Assembly (NCBI GenBank): GCA_016704485.1
Contig: JADJAA010000001.1
Location: forward strand, 124,001 to 188,000
DNA from: Flavobacteriales bacterium
GTDB lineage: Bacteria > Bacteroidota > Bacteroidia > Flavobacteriales_F > PHOS-HE28
Direction of reading: 5' to 3'
DNA: 64,000 nt
The notes below the pieces were generated by a model. It was not told the origin of the DNA. It saw only the letters and a list, made by a program, of their open reading frames with translations, and made no database searches. The position numbers were made by a program, and so were the translations under genes. Positions 8,029 to 15,858 of the stretch are shown here, piece after piece (the stretch's first letter is position 1; each line of letters starts with the position of its first letter).

Positions 8029-8164
8029 GCGAGACAAAGTTGAGTGAAGTGTGAGCCAGAATGATCGAACCTGCCTGCCGGCAGGCAGGCTCACAGGCTT
8101 GACCTATGACGATTGGGCCGCTCCCGATAAGGAGTACGGACTTGATGGAAGTGTCTTTGGGCAT
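8012..8164 (-). pseudogene. Diverged carB 5'-end remnant, now a 50-codon leader frame
   Basis: ATG 8164 opens MPKDTSIKSVLLIGSGPIVI, then GQACE (8164-8090). All 25 residues are identical to the intact CarB start although roughly a fifth of the bases differ. At 8089 the match breaks exactly at a 20-bp palindrome. The frame continues through the palindrome (PACRQAG) and stops at TAG 8014-8012, 14 bases inside the intact carB, whose ATG (8028) is in another frame. The fragment keeps a promoter-like -7 box upstream, so transcription and ribosomes entering here could be coupled to the intact gene. Head fragment certain; coupling is inference. Confidence 0.85.
8070..8089. repeat. 20-bp perfect palindrome at the carB head breakpoint
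   Basis: CCTGCCTGCCGGCAGGCAGG is its own reverse complement. It lies exactly where homology between the carB head remnant and the intact gene stops. A related imperfect form occurs in the carB tail remnant at about 3803-3820 (CCTGCC...GGCAGACAGG). Such palindromes are typically dispersed repeats. Confidence 0.8.
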
Positions 8165-8186
8165 GTCCGGTAGAATAACCGGGTCG

Positions 8187-8194
8187 CAAAGCTA
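8187..8194 (-). promoter_or_regulatory. Candidate carB -7 box
   Basis: The minus strand reads TAGCTTTG (TAnnTTTG), 23 bases upstream of the remnant ATG at 8164. No good TTG lies 19-21 bases further up. If active, the transcript begins with the carB head remnant and continues into the intact carB. Confidence 0.45.
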
Positions 8195-8265
8195 ACCGGA
8201 CAAGCGCGCCACTTGCACGAATGTGCATAAGGTTTGCGGATCGTTCAGAAGTCGGGGGCAAAATA

Positions 8266-8305
8266 GAACGCTCTCCGGGTCGTGGCCCGGAGTGACTGAC
8301 GCTGA
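8266..8305. repeat. Dispersed GC-rich hairpin repeat
   Basis: Begins GAACGCTCTCC and contains the stem CTCCGGG / CCCGGAG followed by AGTGACTGACGCTGA. A close relative is at 49882-49920, and a shorter form (TCCGGGTCGTCGCTCGGAAT) at 8398-8417. The rest of the space up to 8435 holds no gene. Confidence 0.55.
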
Positions 8306-8435
8306 TCGTTATGATAAGACCTGATAAATGTTGCCAGGAGAGCAAAGCGCTGTTTCTTTGCTAAGGTCTCCTTGACCAGCATGCTCACATTTTCTTTTCC
8401 GGGTCGTCGCTCGGAATGACCAACTCGATCGGAAC

Positions 8436-9245
8436 TTGATCAACTTCTTCACCCACGGTGTTACGCTGGCCTACCGCACCTATGGTTCAGGGCCGAAGAT
8501 GCTTGTGGCATTGCACGGCTTCGGACGTACGGGTGAAGACTTCGCCATCCTGGAACCATCGCTTGGTGCACGCTATACGATCCATGCGTTCGACCTGCAT
8601 TTTCACGGTAAAAGCCCTAGTTACCCGCATCGGGCGGAAACGCCCTTCACGCCGCACGAAATAGCCGTGTTCTATTCCGCCTTCGCAGATGAGATGAACG
8701 TTGAGAAGTTCAGTCTCCTCGGGTATAGCCTTGGAGGACGCATAGCGTTGAATTTAGTGGAGCAGATCCCAGAGCGGATCGAACGTACATTCCTTGTAGC
8801 TCCTGATGGGCTTAAGACCAAGCCATGGTATAGACGTCTGGCAGGGTCTGGTCCCGGAAGATGGGCGTATCGCCGTTTCGTTGAGCAACCCGCTGGTCCA
8901 CTAATGATCATCGATGTTCTTGGAGTAACACGTTTGATAAGCCAAAAGATGCACCGATTCCTGAAAGGGCAGACCGATAGTAGAGCCAAGCGCATGTTGC
9001 TTCGTGATGTTTGGTTGAGCTACCGATCCATAGAACCCGATCTGGGAACAGTAGCGCACAATGCGAGCAAATTCGGGATCCCTATCCAATTAATATTCGG
9101 GGAAAGGGACAGTGTCATCAAGCCGATCTTGGGTAGGAATCTCAGCATTTATGCACCGGATATGATCTCGCAGATCGAGCTGCCGTTCGGGCACGTTCTT
9201 ATTACACCCGAATTGGGGGTGGCGATCCTTGAGATAGTCGGATAG
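8436..9245 (+). CDS. Alpha/beta hydrolase
   Basis: A 269-residue cytoplasmic alpha/beta hydrolase. The oxyanion-side motif LHGFGRTGEDF is at about residues 27-37, the nucleophile elbow GYSLGGR at about 95-101 (Ser 97), an acid candidate in FGERDSV, and the catalytic His in FGHVLI near the C-terminus. A cap-like helical region (about 125-205) is basic. The start is TTG 8436 (reads MINFFTHG); no ATG lies before the conserved core. Substrate unknown. It is followed by a strong hairpin terminator shared with rpmH. Confidence 0.85.
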   Translation: MINFFTHGVTLAYRTYGSGPKMLVALHGFGRTGEDFAILEPSLGARYTIHAFDLHFHGKSPSYPHRAETPFTPHEIAVFYSAFADEMNVEKFSLLGYSLGGRIALNLVEQIPERIERTFLVAPDGLKTKPWYRRLAGSGPGRWAYRRFVEQPAGPLMIIDVLGVTRLISQKMHRFLKGQTDSRAKRMLLRDVWLSYRSIEPDLGTVAHNASKFGIPIQLIFGERDSVIKPILGRNLSIYAPDMISQIELPFGHVLITPELGVAILEIVG

Positions 9246-9273
9246 ATCGATCTTGTTCAGCAACAAGAACGAA

Positions 9274-9305
9274 AAAAGGCCTCCACCTTGCGGTGGAAGC
9301 CTTTT
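9274..9305. terminator. Bidirectional terminator between hydrolase and rpmH
   Basis: Arms AAAAGGCCTCCACC and GGTGGAAGCCTTTT with a TTGC loop and a single mismatch; T-runs on both strands. It sits between two convergent genes. Confidence 0.85.
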
Positions 9306-9326
9306 AAGAATTCACTTTAGTTCTGC

Positions 9327-9482
9327 CTATTTGTGGCTTGGCTCGTCGCTCGTTGTGAGCTTATGACGGCCAGCAGCGCGGCGACGTGCCAAGATGCTAC
9401 GCCCTGCGGCAGATGACATGCGCTTGCGGAAACCATGCTTGTTGGTACGCTTGCGTTTGCTGGGTTGGTAGGTACGTTTCAT
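9327..9482 (-). CDS. rpmH: 50S ribosomal protein L34
   Basis: A 51-residue, very basic protein beginning MKRTYQPSKRKRTNKHGFRK, the diagnostic L34 sequence (large ribosomal subunit, binds 23S rRNA). The ATG at 9482 is fixed by that conserved start; an open extension upstream to 9548 covers the promoter and is not used. A short acidic and polar tail ends SDEPSHK. It has its own good promoter at 9509-9538. Confidence 0.97.
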   Translation of the reverse strand: MKRTYQPSKRKRTNKHGFRKRMSSAAGRSILARRRAAGRHKLTTSDEPSHK

Positions 9483-9508
9483 TGCCGCTGTTAATTCGTA
9501 AGGGACGG

Positions 9509-9538
9509 CAAAAGTAGCCCTTTTCCCCAAATGAGCAA
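9509..9538 (-). promoter_or_regulatory. rpmH promoter (TTG-N19-TAnnTTTG)
   Basis: Minus strand: TTG at 9538-9536, 19 bases, then TACTTTTG at 9516-9509. This is an exact fit to the Bacteroidota housekeeping promoter. The bases following the -7 box read CCGTCC, shared with the tRNA-Glu promoter. Confidence 0.8.
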
Positions 9539-9718
9539 GTAGTTGCACCCAGATTATATGATCGGACCCAGCACTTGGGCCTGATCTGCCTAATTATGTA
9601 GGGCTTCCTTAACATTCACATTCGAAGAAATCGCAAAAAGCGGATCAGCTAGCTGAAACAGCCACATAGTCCCGCCCGGATAATTGCCTTGTCCTTGAAA
9701 AGAACAATTCACCTCGAT

Positions 9719-10468
9719 TCATCTTGGCGCAAATCGCAGACGATCAGAGCCATACGCACCAACTGTCCCATTGTCATGTTCTACAAGTAACCGCCCTGTA
9801 CTATCAACTTCCATGGGCCGTACCTGCTGATCCTTTCCATCCAGCTCCACATGAGCCCATCGGCCTTTGGACCATAATTGGTCCGCATACGCCTCATCAA
9901 TAGCATCATCGCCATTTTTCCATTGCTCCCAAAGAAATTCGAACCGTAAGCAAATAGCCTCCAGAACCTCCATCCGGTCAAAATTCCGGCCCGCTTCCAT
10001 GGATAAACTCGTGGCCAGCAAATGTTCTTCATAGTCGCTACTGTTCACATTAAGGCCAACTCCGATGATCGACCACAATACCTTCTCCCCTTGCAACTCG
10101 TTCTGTATAAGTATGCCAGCCACTTTCCTTCTATCCACAAGTATGTCATTCGGCCATTTGATACGAACATCACCTGCCAAGACCTTTCGCACTAGATGAT
10201 GCACGGATAAAGCGATCATTTTGCTGATCACGAATTGCTCATCAACCCTTAACCCTGTTGGTTCAACCACAATACTGAAGGTCAGATCCAATCCAGGAGA
10301 ACTCTGCCAAATACGATCGCGTTGGCCCCTTCCGGCTGTCTGATCATGGGCCAATATGACAGCCCCGTGCCGCAACTTAGACAGACTTATAAGTTCGGCC
10401 GCACTTTTGTTAGTGCTCTCCGTGGAAGCAAGTTCAATGAATTGGTTGCCGATATCCTTTGTACGCAT
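9719..10468 (-). CDS. birA: Biotin-[acetyl-CoA-carboxylase] ligase
   Basis: Attaches biotin to the carboxyl carrier protein of acetyl-CoA carboxylase via biotinyl-AMP. About 249 residues from ATG 10468 (MRTKDIGNQF). Key motifs: STESTNKSA near the start, the biotin/ATP loop QTAGRGQRDR, KWPNDILV, KVAGILIQ and GVGLNVN. No N-terminal helix-turn-helix is present, so it is the non-repressor class. A further in-frame start at 10528 would place the start almost against the divergent rsfS gene and overlap its promoter, so I prefer 10468. Confidence 0.93.
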   Translation of the reverse strand: MRTKDIGNQFIELASTESTNKSAAELISLSKLRHGAVILAHDQTAGRGQRDRIWQSSPGLDLTFSIVVEPTGLRVDEQFVISKMIALSVHHLVRKVLAGDVRIKWPNDILVDRRKVAGILIQNELQGEKVLWSIIGVGLNVNSSDYEEHLLATSLSMEAGRNFDRMEVLEAICLRFEFLWEQWKNGDDAIDEAYADQLWSKGRWAHVELDGKDQQVRPMEVDSTGRLLVEHDNGTVGAYGSDRLRFAPR

Positions 10469-10492
10469 GGCCGATACCCCGATCAAGGGCGG

Positions 10493-10508
10493 TAACTTTG
10501 TACCTTTG
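10493..10508 (+). promoter_or_regulatory. Candidate tandem -7 boxes for the rsfS-ftsH operon
   Basis: Two adjacent matches to TAnnTTTG: TAACTTTG at 10493-10500 and TACCTTTG at 10501-10508, 24-40 bases upstream of the rsfS ATG. No clean -33 TTG at the usual spacing. Confidence 0.5.
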
Positions 10509-10531
10509 AGCGAACGCAAGTATACCACCGC

Positions 10532-10906
10532 ATGAAGAAAAACAAGAGCGCACCAAGCGCTCGATTAGTGGATGCAGTTGTTTCAGGCATCCAAGAAGTG
10601 AAAGGAAAGGACATTGTTCACCTCGATCTTCGCGACGTACCGAACACCGTTTGTGATCATTTTGTGATCTGTCACGGTGATTCAAGTACACAAGTGGCGG
10701 CCATAGCCAATTCAGTTGAAAAAATGGTCCGCGATCAGACCGATGAAAAACCTTGGCATACGGAAGGACAGAATAACGGGGAATGGGTGCTATTGGATTA
10801 TGTGAACGTGGTCGTGCACATCTTTCACCGCGACAAACGCGGATACTACGCACTGGAGGACCTTTGGGGCGACGCAGCCCGAATTTCATACGATAACGTG
10901 GCGTAA
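10532..10906 (+). CDS. rsfS: Ribosome silencing factor RsfS
   Basis: A 124-residue RsfS/Iojap family protein that binds L14 on the large subunit and blocks subunit joining in slow growth. The family signature is visible: VHLDLRDVPNTVCDHFVICH, the HGDSSTQVAAIA segment, then KPWHTEGQNNGEWVLLDYVN and VVHIFHRDKRGYYALEDLW. The typical position upstream of ftsH in Bacteroidota supports the call. ftsH follows after 26 bases. Confidence 0.95.
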   Translation: MKKNKSAPSARLVDAVVSGIQEVKGKDIVHLDLRDVPNTVCDHFVICHGDSSTQVAAIANSVEKMVRDQTDEKPWHTEGQNNGEWVLLDYVNVVVHIFHRDKRGYYALEDLWGDAARISYDNVA

Positions 10907-10932
10907 GGACCATACGCCGAGAGTTCAGCAAA

Positions 10933-12948
10933 GTGGAAAATAACGAGAAAAAAGAAAAGAACGAGAAGGGACCTAAACGGTCTTTCAACTTCTATTGGAT
11001 ATATGGCATCATCATTCTGGTGATCCTTTCCATCAACCTGTTCCAATACAGCGGGGGCATGGCACATATTGACACCACCGAGTATCGCAAGATGCTCGAG
11101 GCAGGTGACGTGCAACGCATTGTAATAGTGAACGACCAATCCGTTAAAGTTTACCTGAAGAAGGAAGCCCTGAATAAGGACGTTCACAAAGAGAAGATCA
11201 AAAGCTCGCCGATCTCCGGGGAGAACACATTCGGACCTCATTATGTATTCAACGTTGGTACCAGCAACCTTCAAAAGGATCGCTTGGTGGAAGAAGCGGA
11301 AAAATACAATGTTGAATACGACTACGAATCACAGGATAATTGGGGTCGGGAGATCATCAATTGGGTGCTGTTCTTCGGTGTAATGATCGCGATATGGTTC
11401 TTTGTCATGCGCCGCTTAGGCGGAGGTGGTGGGCCAGGCGGGCAGATATTCAACATCGGAAAAAGCCGCGCTCAGGTGTTTGATGGCAGCAAGACTACCA
11501 ACGTAACATTCAATGACGTTGCGGGGCTTGAAGAGGCCAAGGAGGAACTTCAGGAGATCGTGGATTTCCTTAAGAACCCTAAGAAGTACACTGACCTCGG
11601 TGCCAAGATCCCAAAAGGGGCATTGCTCGTAGGCCCTCCAGGAACTGGTAAAACCCTGCTTGCAAAAGCTGTTGCAGGTGAAGCGAATACGCCTTTCTTC
11701 AGTTTGAGCGGATCGGATTTCGTGGAGATGTTCGTTGGTGTTGGTGCCAGCCGCGTAAGAGACCTGTTCAAACAAGCAAAAGAAAAAGCACCAAGTATCA
11801 TCTTCATTGATGAAATTGATGCTATTGGTCGTGCACGTGGACGGAGCGCAAGCATGGGTGCGAATGACGAACGCGAGAATACACTCAACCAATTGCTTAC
11901 CGAAATGGATGGGTTCGGTACGAACAGCGGTGTTATCCTGATCGGCGCTACCAACCGTGCAGATGTTCTGGACCGTGCCTTGATGCGCGCTGGTCGTTTC
12001 GACCGACAGATCTTCGTGGACATGCCGGACCTGAACGAACGTGAGGAGATCCTGAAAGTACACCTGAAACCGTTGAAGATCGACGTTACCGTGGATGTGG
12101 CCTTCCTTGCTAGACAAACACCCGGATTCAGTGGTGCTGACCTTGCCAACATTTGTAACGAAGCTGCTTTGATCGCCGCACGGAAGAAGAAAACCTCCGT
12201 GGATAAGCAGGATTTCCTTGATGCTGTGGATCGTGTGATCGGTGGTCTGGAAAAGAAGAATAAGATCATTACCGCCGCAGAGAAAAAAGCGATCGCCTAC
12301 CATGAAGCGGGTCACGCTACTGTGAGCTGGTTGGTGGAACATGCAAGTCCGCTCGTGAAGGTCACCATCGTACCACGTGGCCAATCACTTGGTGCCGCAT
12401 GGTATCTGCCTGAGGAACGACACCTTACCACGACCGAACAGATGATGGATGAGATCTGTGCTGCTCTGGGTGGGCGAGCTGCGGAATTCGTGATGTACGG
12501 TAAAGTGAGCACGGGTGCGTTGAGCGACCTTGAGAAGGTGACCAAACAGGCGTTCGCTATGGTGACCATGTACGGACTCAATGACAGGATCGGTAACGTG
12601 AGCTATTACGATAGCTCGGGACAGAACGAATACTCTTTCGGTAAGCCGTACAGTGAGAGCACAGCGCAAGCGATCGATGAGGAAGTGAGCAAGATCGTGG
12701 AGATCCAATATGAGCGTGCGAAGCGTATCCTAACAGAGAATAAGGATAAACTCACCGCGCTGGCTACCCAGTTGTTGGAGAAAGAGGTGATCTTCAAAGA
12801 GGACCTTGCTGTGATCTTCGGTGAGCGGCCGTTCGCTGAGCGTGTTCCTGCACCACAGAACGGCAAACCAAAGGATGAAAAGCCAGCCCAGGAAGTGGCA
12901 CCGGAAGAAATACCTGATGTAACCGCCGAGAACAAGACTCCCTCCTGA
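10933..12948 (+). CDS. ftsH: ATP-dependent zinc metalloprotease FtsH
   Basis: Membrane-anchored AAA+ protease that degrades misfolded and regulatory membrane proteins. 671 residues from GTG 10933. Transmembrane helices at about 20-38 and 140-158 flank a periplasmic domain. A Gly-rich linker (RRLGGGGGPGG) leads to the AAA domain with Walker A GPPGTGKT (about 234-241), Walker B IIFIDEIDA, the FVGVGASRVRDLF pore region and an arginine-finger stretch. The zinc motif HEAGH is at about 457-461 and the M41 domain follows. The C-terminal tail is Pro/Glu/Lys rich. Length and order are normal for the family. Lies in the rsfS-ftsH-DUF2007-cdsA operon. Confidence 0.97.
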   Translation: MENNEKKEKNEKGPKRSFNFYWIYGIIILVILSINLFQYSGGMAHIDTTEYRKMLEAGDVQRIVIVNDQSVKVYLKKEALNKDVHKEKIKSSPISGENTFGPHYVFNVGTSNLQKDRLVEEAEKYNVEYDYESQDNWGREIINWVLFFGVMIAIWFFVMRRLGGGGGPGGQIFNIGKSRAQVFDGSKTTNVTFNDVAGLEEAKEELQEIVDFLKNPKKYTDLGAKIPKGALLVGPPGTGKTLLAKAVAGEANTPFFSLSGSDFVEMFVGVGASRVRDLFKQAKEKAPSIIFIDEIDAIGRARGRSASMGANDERENTLNQLLTEMDGFGTNSGVILIGATNRADVLDRALMRAGRFDRQIFVDMPDLNEREEILKVHLKPLKIDVTVDVAFLARQTPGFSGADLANICNEAALIAARKKKTSVDKQDFLDAVDRVIGGLEKKNKIITAAEKKAIAYHEAGHATVSWLVEHASPLVKVTIVPRGQSLGAAWYLPEERHLTTTEQMMDEICAALGGRAAEFVMYGKVSTGALSDLEKVTKQAFAMVTMYGLNDRIGNVSYYDSSGQNEYSFGKPYSESTAQAIDEEVSKIVEIQYERAKRILTENKDKLTALATQLLEKEVIFKEDLAVIFGERPFAERVPAPQNGKPKDEKPAQEVAPEEIPDVTAENKTPS

Positions 12949-12957
12949 CCGGTCTTG

Positions 12958-13173
12958 ATGAATTACTGGGCCGTAGCCTTCACAACGGGTTCACCGCATG
13001 AAGCGGAGATCGTGAAGGGGCTTCTGGAAAATCATGGATTCAATGCCGTGGTCATGGACAATGGCGCATCTTCGGCCTATCCACAGCTCGGTTCAGGAGA
13101 TATTACCGTTCTTGTGGAACGAGAACACTTACTTCGCGCCATGTACAGCCTACAAAAGAACCATACGTCGTGA
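12958..13173 (+). CDS. DUF2007 domain protein
   Basis: A 71-residue protein from ATG 12958 (a TTG just before is in frame). The pattern AFTTGSPHEAEIVKGLLE, then GFNAVVMDN and ITVLVEREHLLRA, matches the small DUF2007 (putative signal transducing) family, which folds like ACT or PII-type domains. It is commonly placed between ftsH and cdsA in this phylum. Its stop overlaps the cdsA GTG start by 4 bases, so the two are translationally coupled. Role unknown. Confidence 0.8.
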   Translation: MNYWAVAFTTGSPHEAEIVKGLLENHGFNAVVMDNGASSAYPQLGSGDITVLVEREHLLRAMYSLQKNHTS

Positions 13174-13982
13174 ACGAAGTAGCTGTTCGCGCAATGACCG
13201 GGTTCGTGTATGTGGCCCTGACGATCGGAGCTGCACTCGCAGGACCATTCACGACCGCGCTGCTATTTTTTCCCATTTGCCTCCTGGCCGCGGATGAAAT
13301 GCACAAATTGCTGTGGGCCGAGGGTGAATCATATCCACCGTTCTGGAGCGTTCTGATCGCTGGTGCGATGTACGTGGCCATGGCGCTTGGGCATTTTGAA
13401 CCATTCTGGGAATGGACCTATACCGCAGGTTTGGCCATTCTATTGTTGAGCATCTCATTGATCTGGGTCATGTTACGCGGGTTTACAAACCCCTCCAACC
13501 TGCTAGGTGGGTCTTTCATTATCATTCTACTTGTTGCACTACCCTTCGGATCCCTGCCCTATTTATTCAAACATGGTAGTTGGATGTTCATTGCGTTCAT
13601 GATCATGCTTTGGACCAACGACACCGGTGCCTATTTGATCGGCCGAGCGATCGGTCGCACGAAGCTGATGCCAACAGTATCTCCCAAAAAAACGGTCGAA
13701 GGATTCCTTGGAGGATTCGTTCTGACCATGGTGGCGTCCTACATCATTTCCTACTATGACGACACGATCAGTATGACGCATTGGTTGATGGTCGGGGCGC
13801 TAACGAGTTTAACTTCTACCGTCGGTGATCTGATCGAATCCGCCTTCAAACGTGCACGTGGGGTGAAGGACGCAGGCAACTTGCTACCTGGCCATGGTGG
13901 GATCCTTGATCGGTTCGATGGATTCCTGGTCGCCGTACCAGCCGTAGTGATCTATTTGAATTGGATCTTTGAGGTAACATAA
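13170..13982 (+). CDS. cdsA: Phosphatidate cytidylyltransferase
   Basis: Integral membrane enzyme converting phosphatidate and CTP to CDP-diacylglycerol. 270 residues, start GTG 13170 overlapping the previous stop. Multiple hydrophobic helices span about residues 8-150. The C-terminal CdsA signature is present: PKKTVEGFLGGF, then TSTVGDLIESAFKRARGVKD, then LPGHGGILDRFDGFL. It provides the substrate for phospholipid head-group synthesis; psd downstream acts later in the same pathway. Confidence 0.96.
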   Translation: MNEVAVRAMTGFVYVALTIGAALAGPFTTALLFFPICLLAADEMHKLLWAEGESYPPFWSVLIAGAMYVAMALGHFEPFWEWTYTAGLAILLLSISLIWVMLRGFTNPSNLLGGSFIIILLVALPFGSLPYLFKHGSWMFIAFMIMLWTNDTGAYLIGRAIGRTKLMPTVSPKKTVEGFLGGFVLTMVASYIISYYDDTISMTHWLMVGALTSLTSTVGDLIESAFKRARGVKDAGNLLPGHGGILDRFDGFLVAVPAVVIYLNWIFEVT

Positions 13983-14019
13983 CGCTGTTATCTTAGCCCG
14001 CCTCTGAGATACCGATCAT

Positions 14020-14679
14020 ATGCGTCTGCACCGCGAAGGTTCCACTACCATACTGCTAGGCATTGCCTTCGTTGCATTCGTTCTATTTGCCTTGCTGAAA
14101 TGGCCCGTACTGCCACTTTGGATTAGTATTCCTATTGGTATTGTCGCCGTATTGATCTTGCTGATCATACTCTGGTTCTTTCGCGTTCCTCACCGCGAAG
14201 TGACCATGGATGATTCTGCTATCATGTCCCCGTGTGATGGTAAGGTGGTTGTGATCGAAGAGGTTCTTGAAACGGAATATTTCAAGGATAAGAGGATCCA
14301 GGTCTCGATATTCATGAGTCCTTTGAATGTCCACATCAATTACGACCCCATCAGTGGAACTACGACCTATACGAAATATCATCCGGGGAAATACCTTGTG
14401 GCCTGGCACCCGAAAAGCAGTACGGAGAATGAACGAAGTACGGTGGTCACACGCCATTCACGGCACGGCGAAATACTGTTCCGCCAGATCGCAGGAGCAC
14501 TGGCGCGACGTATCTGCACCTATAGCCAAGTTGGGCAACCCGCCGTTCAAGGGCGCGAGTTCGGATTCATCAAGTTCGGTTCACGCGTAGATCTTTTGCT
14601 ACCACTAACTGCCAAGATCGAAGTTGAGCTTGGGCAGAAAGTAAGCGGCTCCACATCGGTGATCGCGCGCTTTGTATGA
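14020..14679 (+). CDS. psd: Phosphatidylserine decarboxylase
   Basis: Produces phosphatidylethanolamine from phosphatidylserine. 219 residues of the short bacterial type. Two N-terminal membrane helices (about 9-27 and 33-53), then MSPCDGKVVVIEE, FMSPLNVHINYDPISG and the self-cleavage region IKFGSRVDLLLP, where Gly187-Ser188 should be split to give the pyruvoyl group. 37 bases after cdsA; its stop overlaps the next gene by 4 bases. Confidence 0.93.
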   Translation: MRLHREGSTTILLGIAFVAFVLFALLKWPVLPLWISIPIGIVAVLILLIILWFFRVPHREVTMDDSAIMSPCDGKVVVIEEVLETEYFKDKRIQVSIFMSPLNVHINYDPISGTTTYTKYHPGKYLVAWHPKSSTENERSTVVTRHSRHGEILFRQIAGALARRICTYSQVGQPAVQGREFGFIKFGSRVDLLLPLTAKIEVELGQKVSGSTSVIARFV

Positions 14680-15140
14680 AAGCGATCGGAGCAATAGCGG
14701 TAGCTCTGCTTTGGGTTTCGTGTGCCGGCGATACGGCACCGCACGAGATCGTTGACGAACCTATTTCTGAACTATCCGTGCCCGCGCATAATGCAATGTC
14801 GCGAACCGATGGCTATTACCGGGAAGATGTCAGTGGGCTGGTTTATTTGATCCGGTTCTTTCCAGAAGGGAACGCTGTGCTGATCAATGGTTCTGCACAG
14901 ATCGCCGACAGCTTACCGCCGCTTCTTACACCAAATGCCGTTGGTAATACTGAAATGGGTTGGTACAACGTACCAGTAATCTATGCGCGTGACAGCATAT
15001 TTCTTGTGACGAAACCAGAACGCGGGAACATTGATTATCGCGGGAATGTAACGAACGACTCAACGCTCCGTTTCGAGCGGTACAGCCACATCAACGGTGA
15101 TCGAAGGATCAAGGAATACTTTTTCAGGGCCGACCCGTGA
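14676..15140 (+). CDS. Hypothetical lipoprotein
   Basis: A 154-residue protein starting with the overlapping ATG at 14676. The N-terminus MKAIGAIAVALLWVSCAGD is a lipoprotein signal with Cys at residue 16, so the mature protein would be lipid-anchored in the envelope. The rest is beta-rich (GYYREDVSGLVYLIRFFPEG, LRFERYSHINGDRRIKEYF), with a lipocalin-like feel but no family I can name. It forms the end of the cdsA-psd run and converges on the nucleotidase gene after 7 bases. Confidence 0.7.
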   Translation: MKAIGAIAVALLWVSCAGDTAPHEIVDEPISELSVPAHNAMSRTDGYYREDVSGLVYLIRFFPEGNAVLINGSAQIADSLPPLLTPNAVGNTEMGWYNVPVIYARDSIFLVTKPERGNIDYRGNVTNDSTLRFERYSHINGDRRIKEYFFRADP

Positions 15141-15147
15141 TCTTGGA

Positions 15148-15858
15148 TCAAAGCAGGATCGGACGCAGATCATCCAAGTGTTTCAACCGGAAGGTGGATA
15201 GTGCGCATTGCGCGGTCTCTGCTGCATAGTGTGCATGATCCCAACCTGCATTTCTGGCTCCTGCCATATCAGCCTCCGGATTATCCCCGATCATTAGACT
15301 GTTCTGTTCGTTTGCTTTTGCTAAATGCAAAGCATGATCGAATATGCGCAGATCCGGCTTACGCGCACCGGCTTGTTCACTGGTCACAACAACATCGAAG
15401 AACTCAGTAATACCACTGCAAGCCAGCTTAACGTGTTGCACTTCCTCGAATCCATTGGTGATGATATGCATCGAATAATGCGGCGCCAGATCCTGTAACA
15501 ACGCGAAGGCGCCAGGGATAAGCAACGGTTTGCGCGGACAGAGCTCCAGGTAATCCCGACCCATTCGCTCGGCCGTTTCATTGTCCGAAATACCGAATTG
15601 GATCAACGTGTTATGGAACCGTAGCACGCGCAGAACTTCTTTTTTCAACTGACCCTTTTCATAGCTTGACCAAAGCCCCAGGTTCACTTCCTCATATGCA
15701 TCAATGAACGCATCCGTATCCGGGATCCCTTTCGATCCAAGATCCTCTTGATCATAAAGTTCAGCAAGAGTTGCTCTGGAATTGGCGGTGAAATCCCACA
15801 GTGTGTGATCTAGGTCCCAAAAGATGTGTGCGTACTTTTTCACTTGGTGAAGCTCCAT
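15148..15858 (-). CDS. YjjG-type noncanonical pyrimidine nucleotidase (HAD family)
   Basis: A 236-residue HAD-superfamily hydrolase. Motif I FWDLDHTLWDF (nucleophile Asp and general acid Asp), motif II IITNG, motif III Lys in SEQAGARKPDLRIF, motif IV MIGDNPEADMAGARNAGW, all in order. The YjjG subgroup removes phosphate from noncanonical pyrimidine nucleotides; the subgroup call rests on length and motif spacing. Its start overlaps the end of the membrane protein gene upstream by 19 bases. Confidence 0.85.
   Translation of the reverse strand: MELHQVKKYAHIFWDLDHTLWDFTANSRATLAELYDQEDLGSKGIPDTDAFIDAYEEVNLGLWSSYEKGQLKKEVLRVLRFHNTLIQFGISDNETAERMGRDYLELCPRKPLLIPGAFALLQDLAPHYSMHIITNGFEEVQHVKLACSGITEFFDVVVTSEQAGARKPDLRIFDHALHLAKANEQNSLMIGDNPEADMAGARNAGWDHAHYAAETAQCALSTFRLKHLDDLRPILL

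Noticed and set aside
8091..8345. An 84-codon minus-strand frame over the carB head remnant
   Set aside because: It is in a different frame from the carB head and covers promoter and repeat sequence.
11416..12384. A 322-codon open frame on the minus strand inside ftsH
   Set aside because: It lies fully opposite the highly conserved FtsH AAA domain and has a His/Cys/Thr-rich composition typical of a shadow frame.
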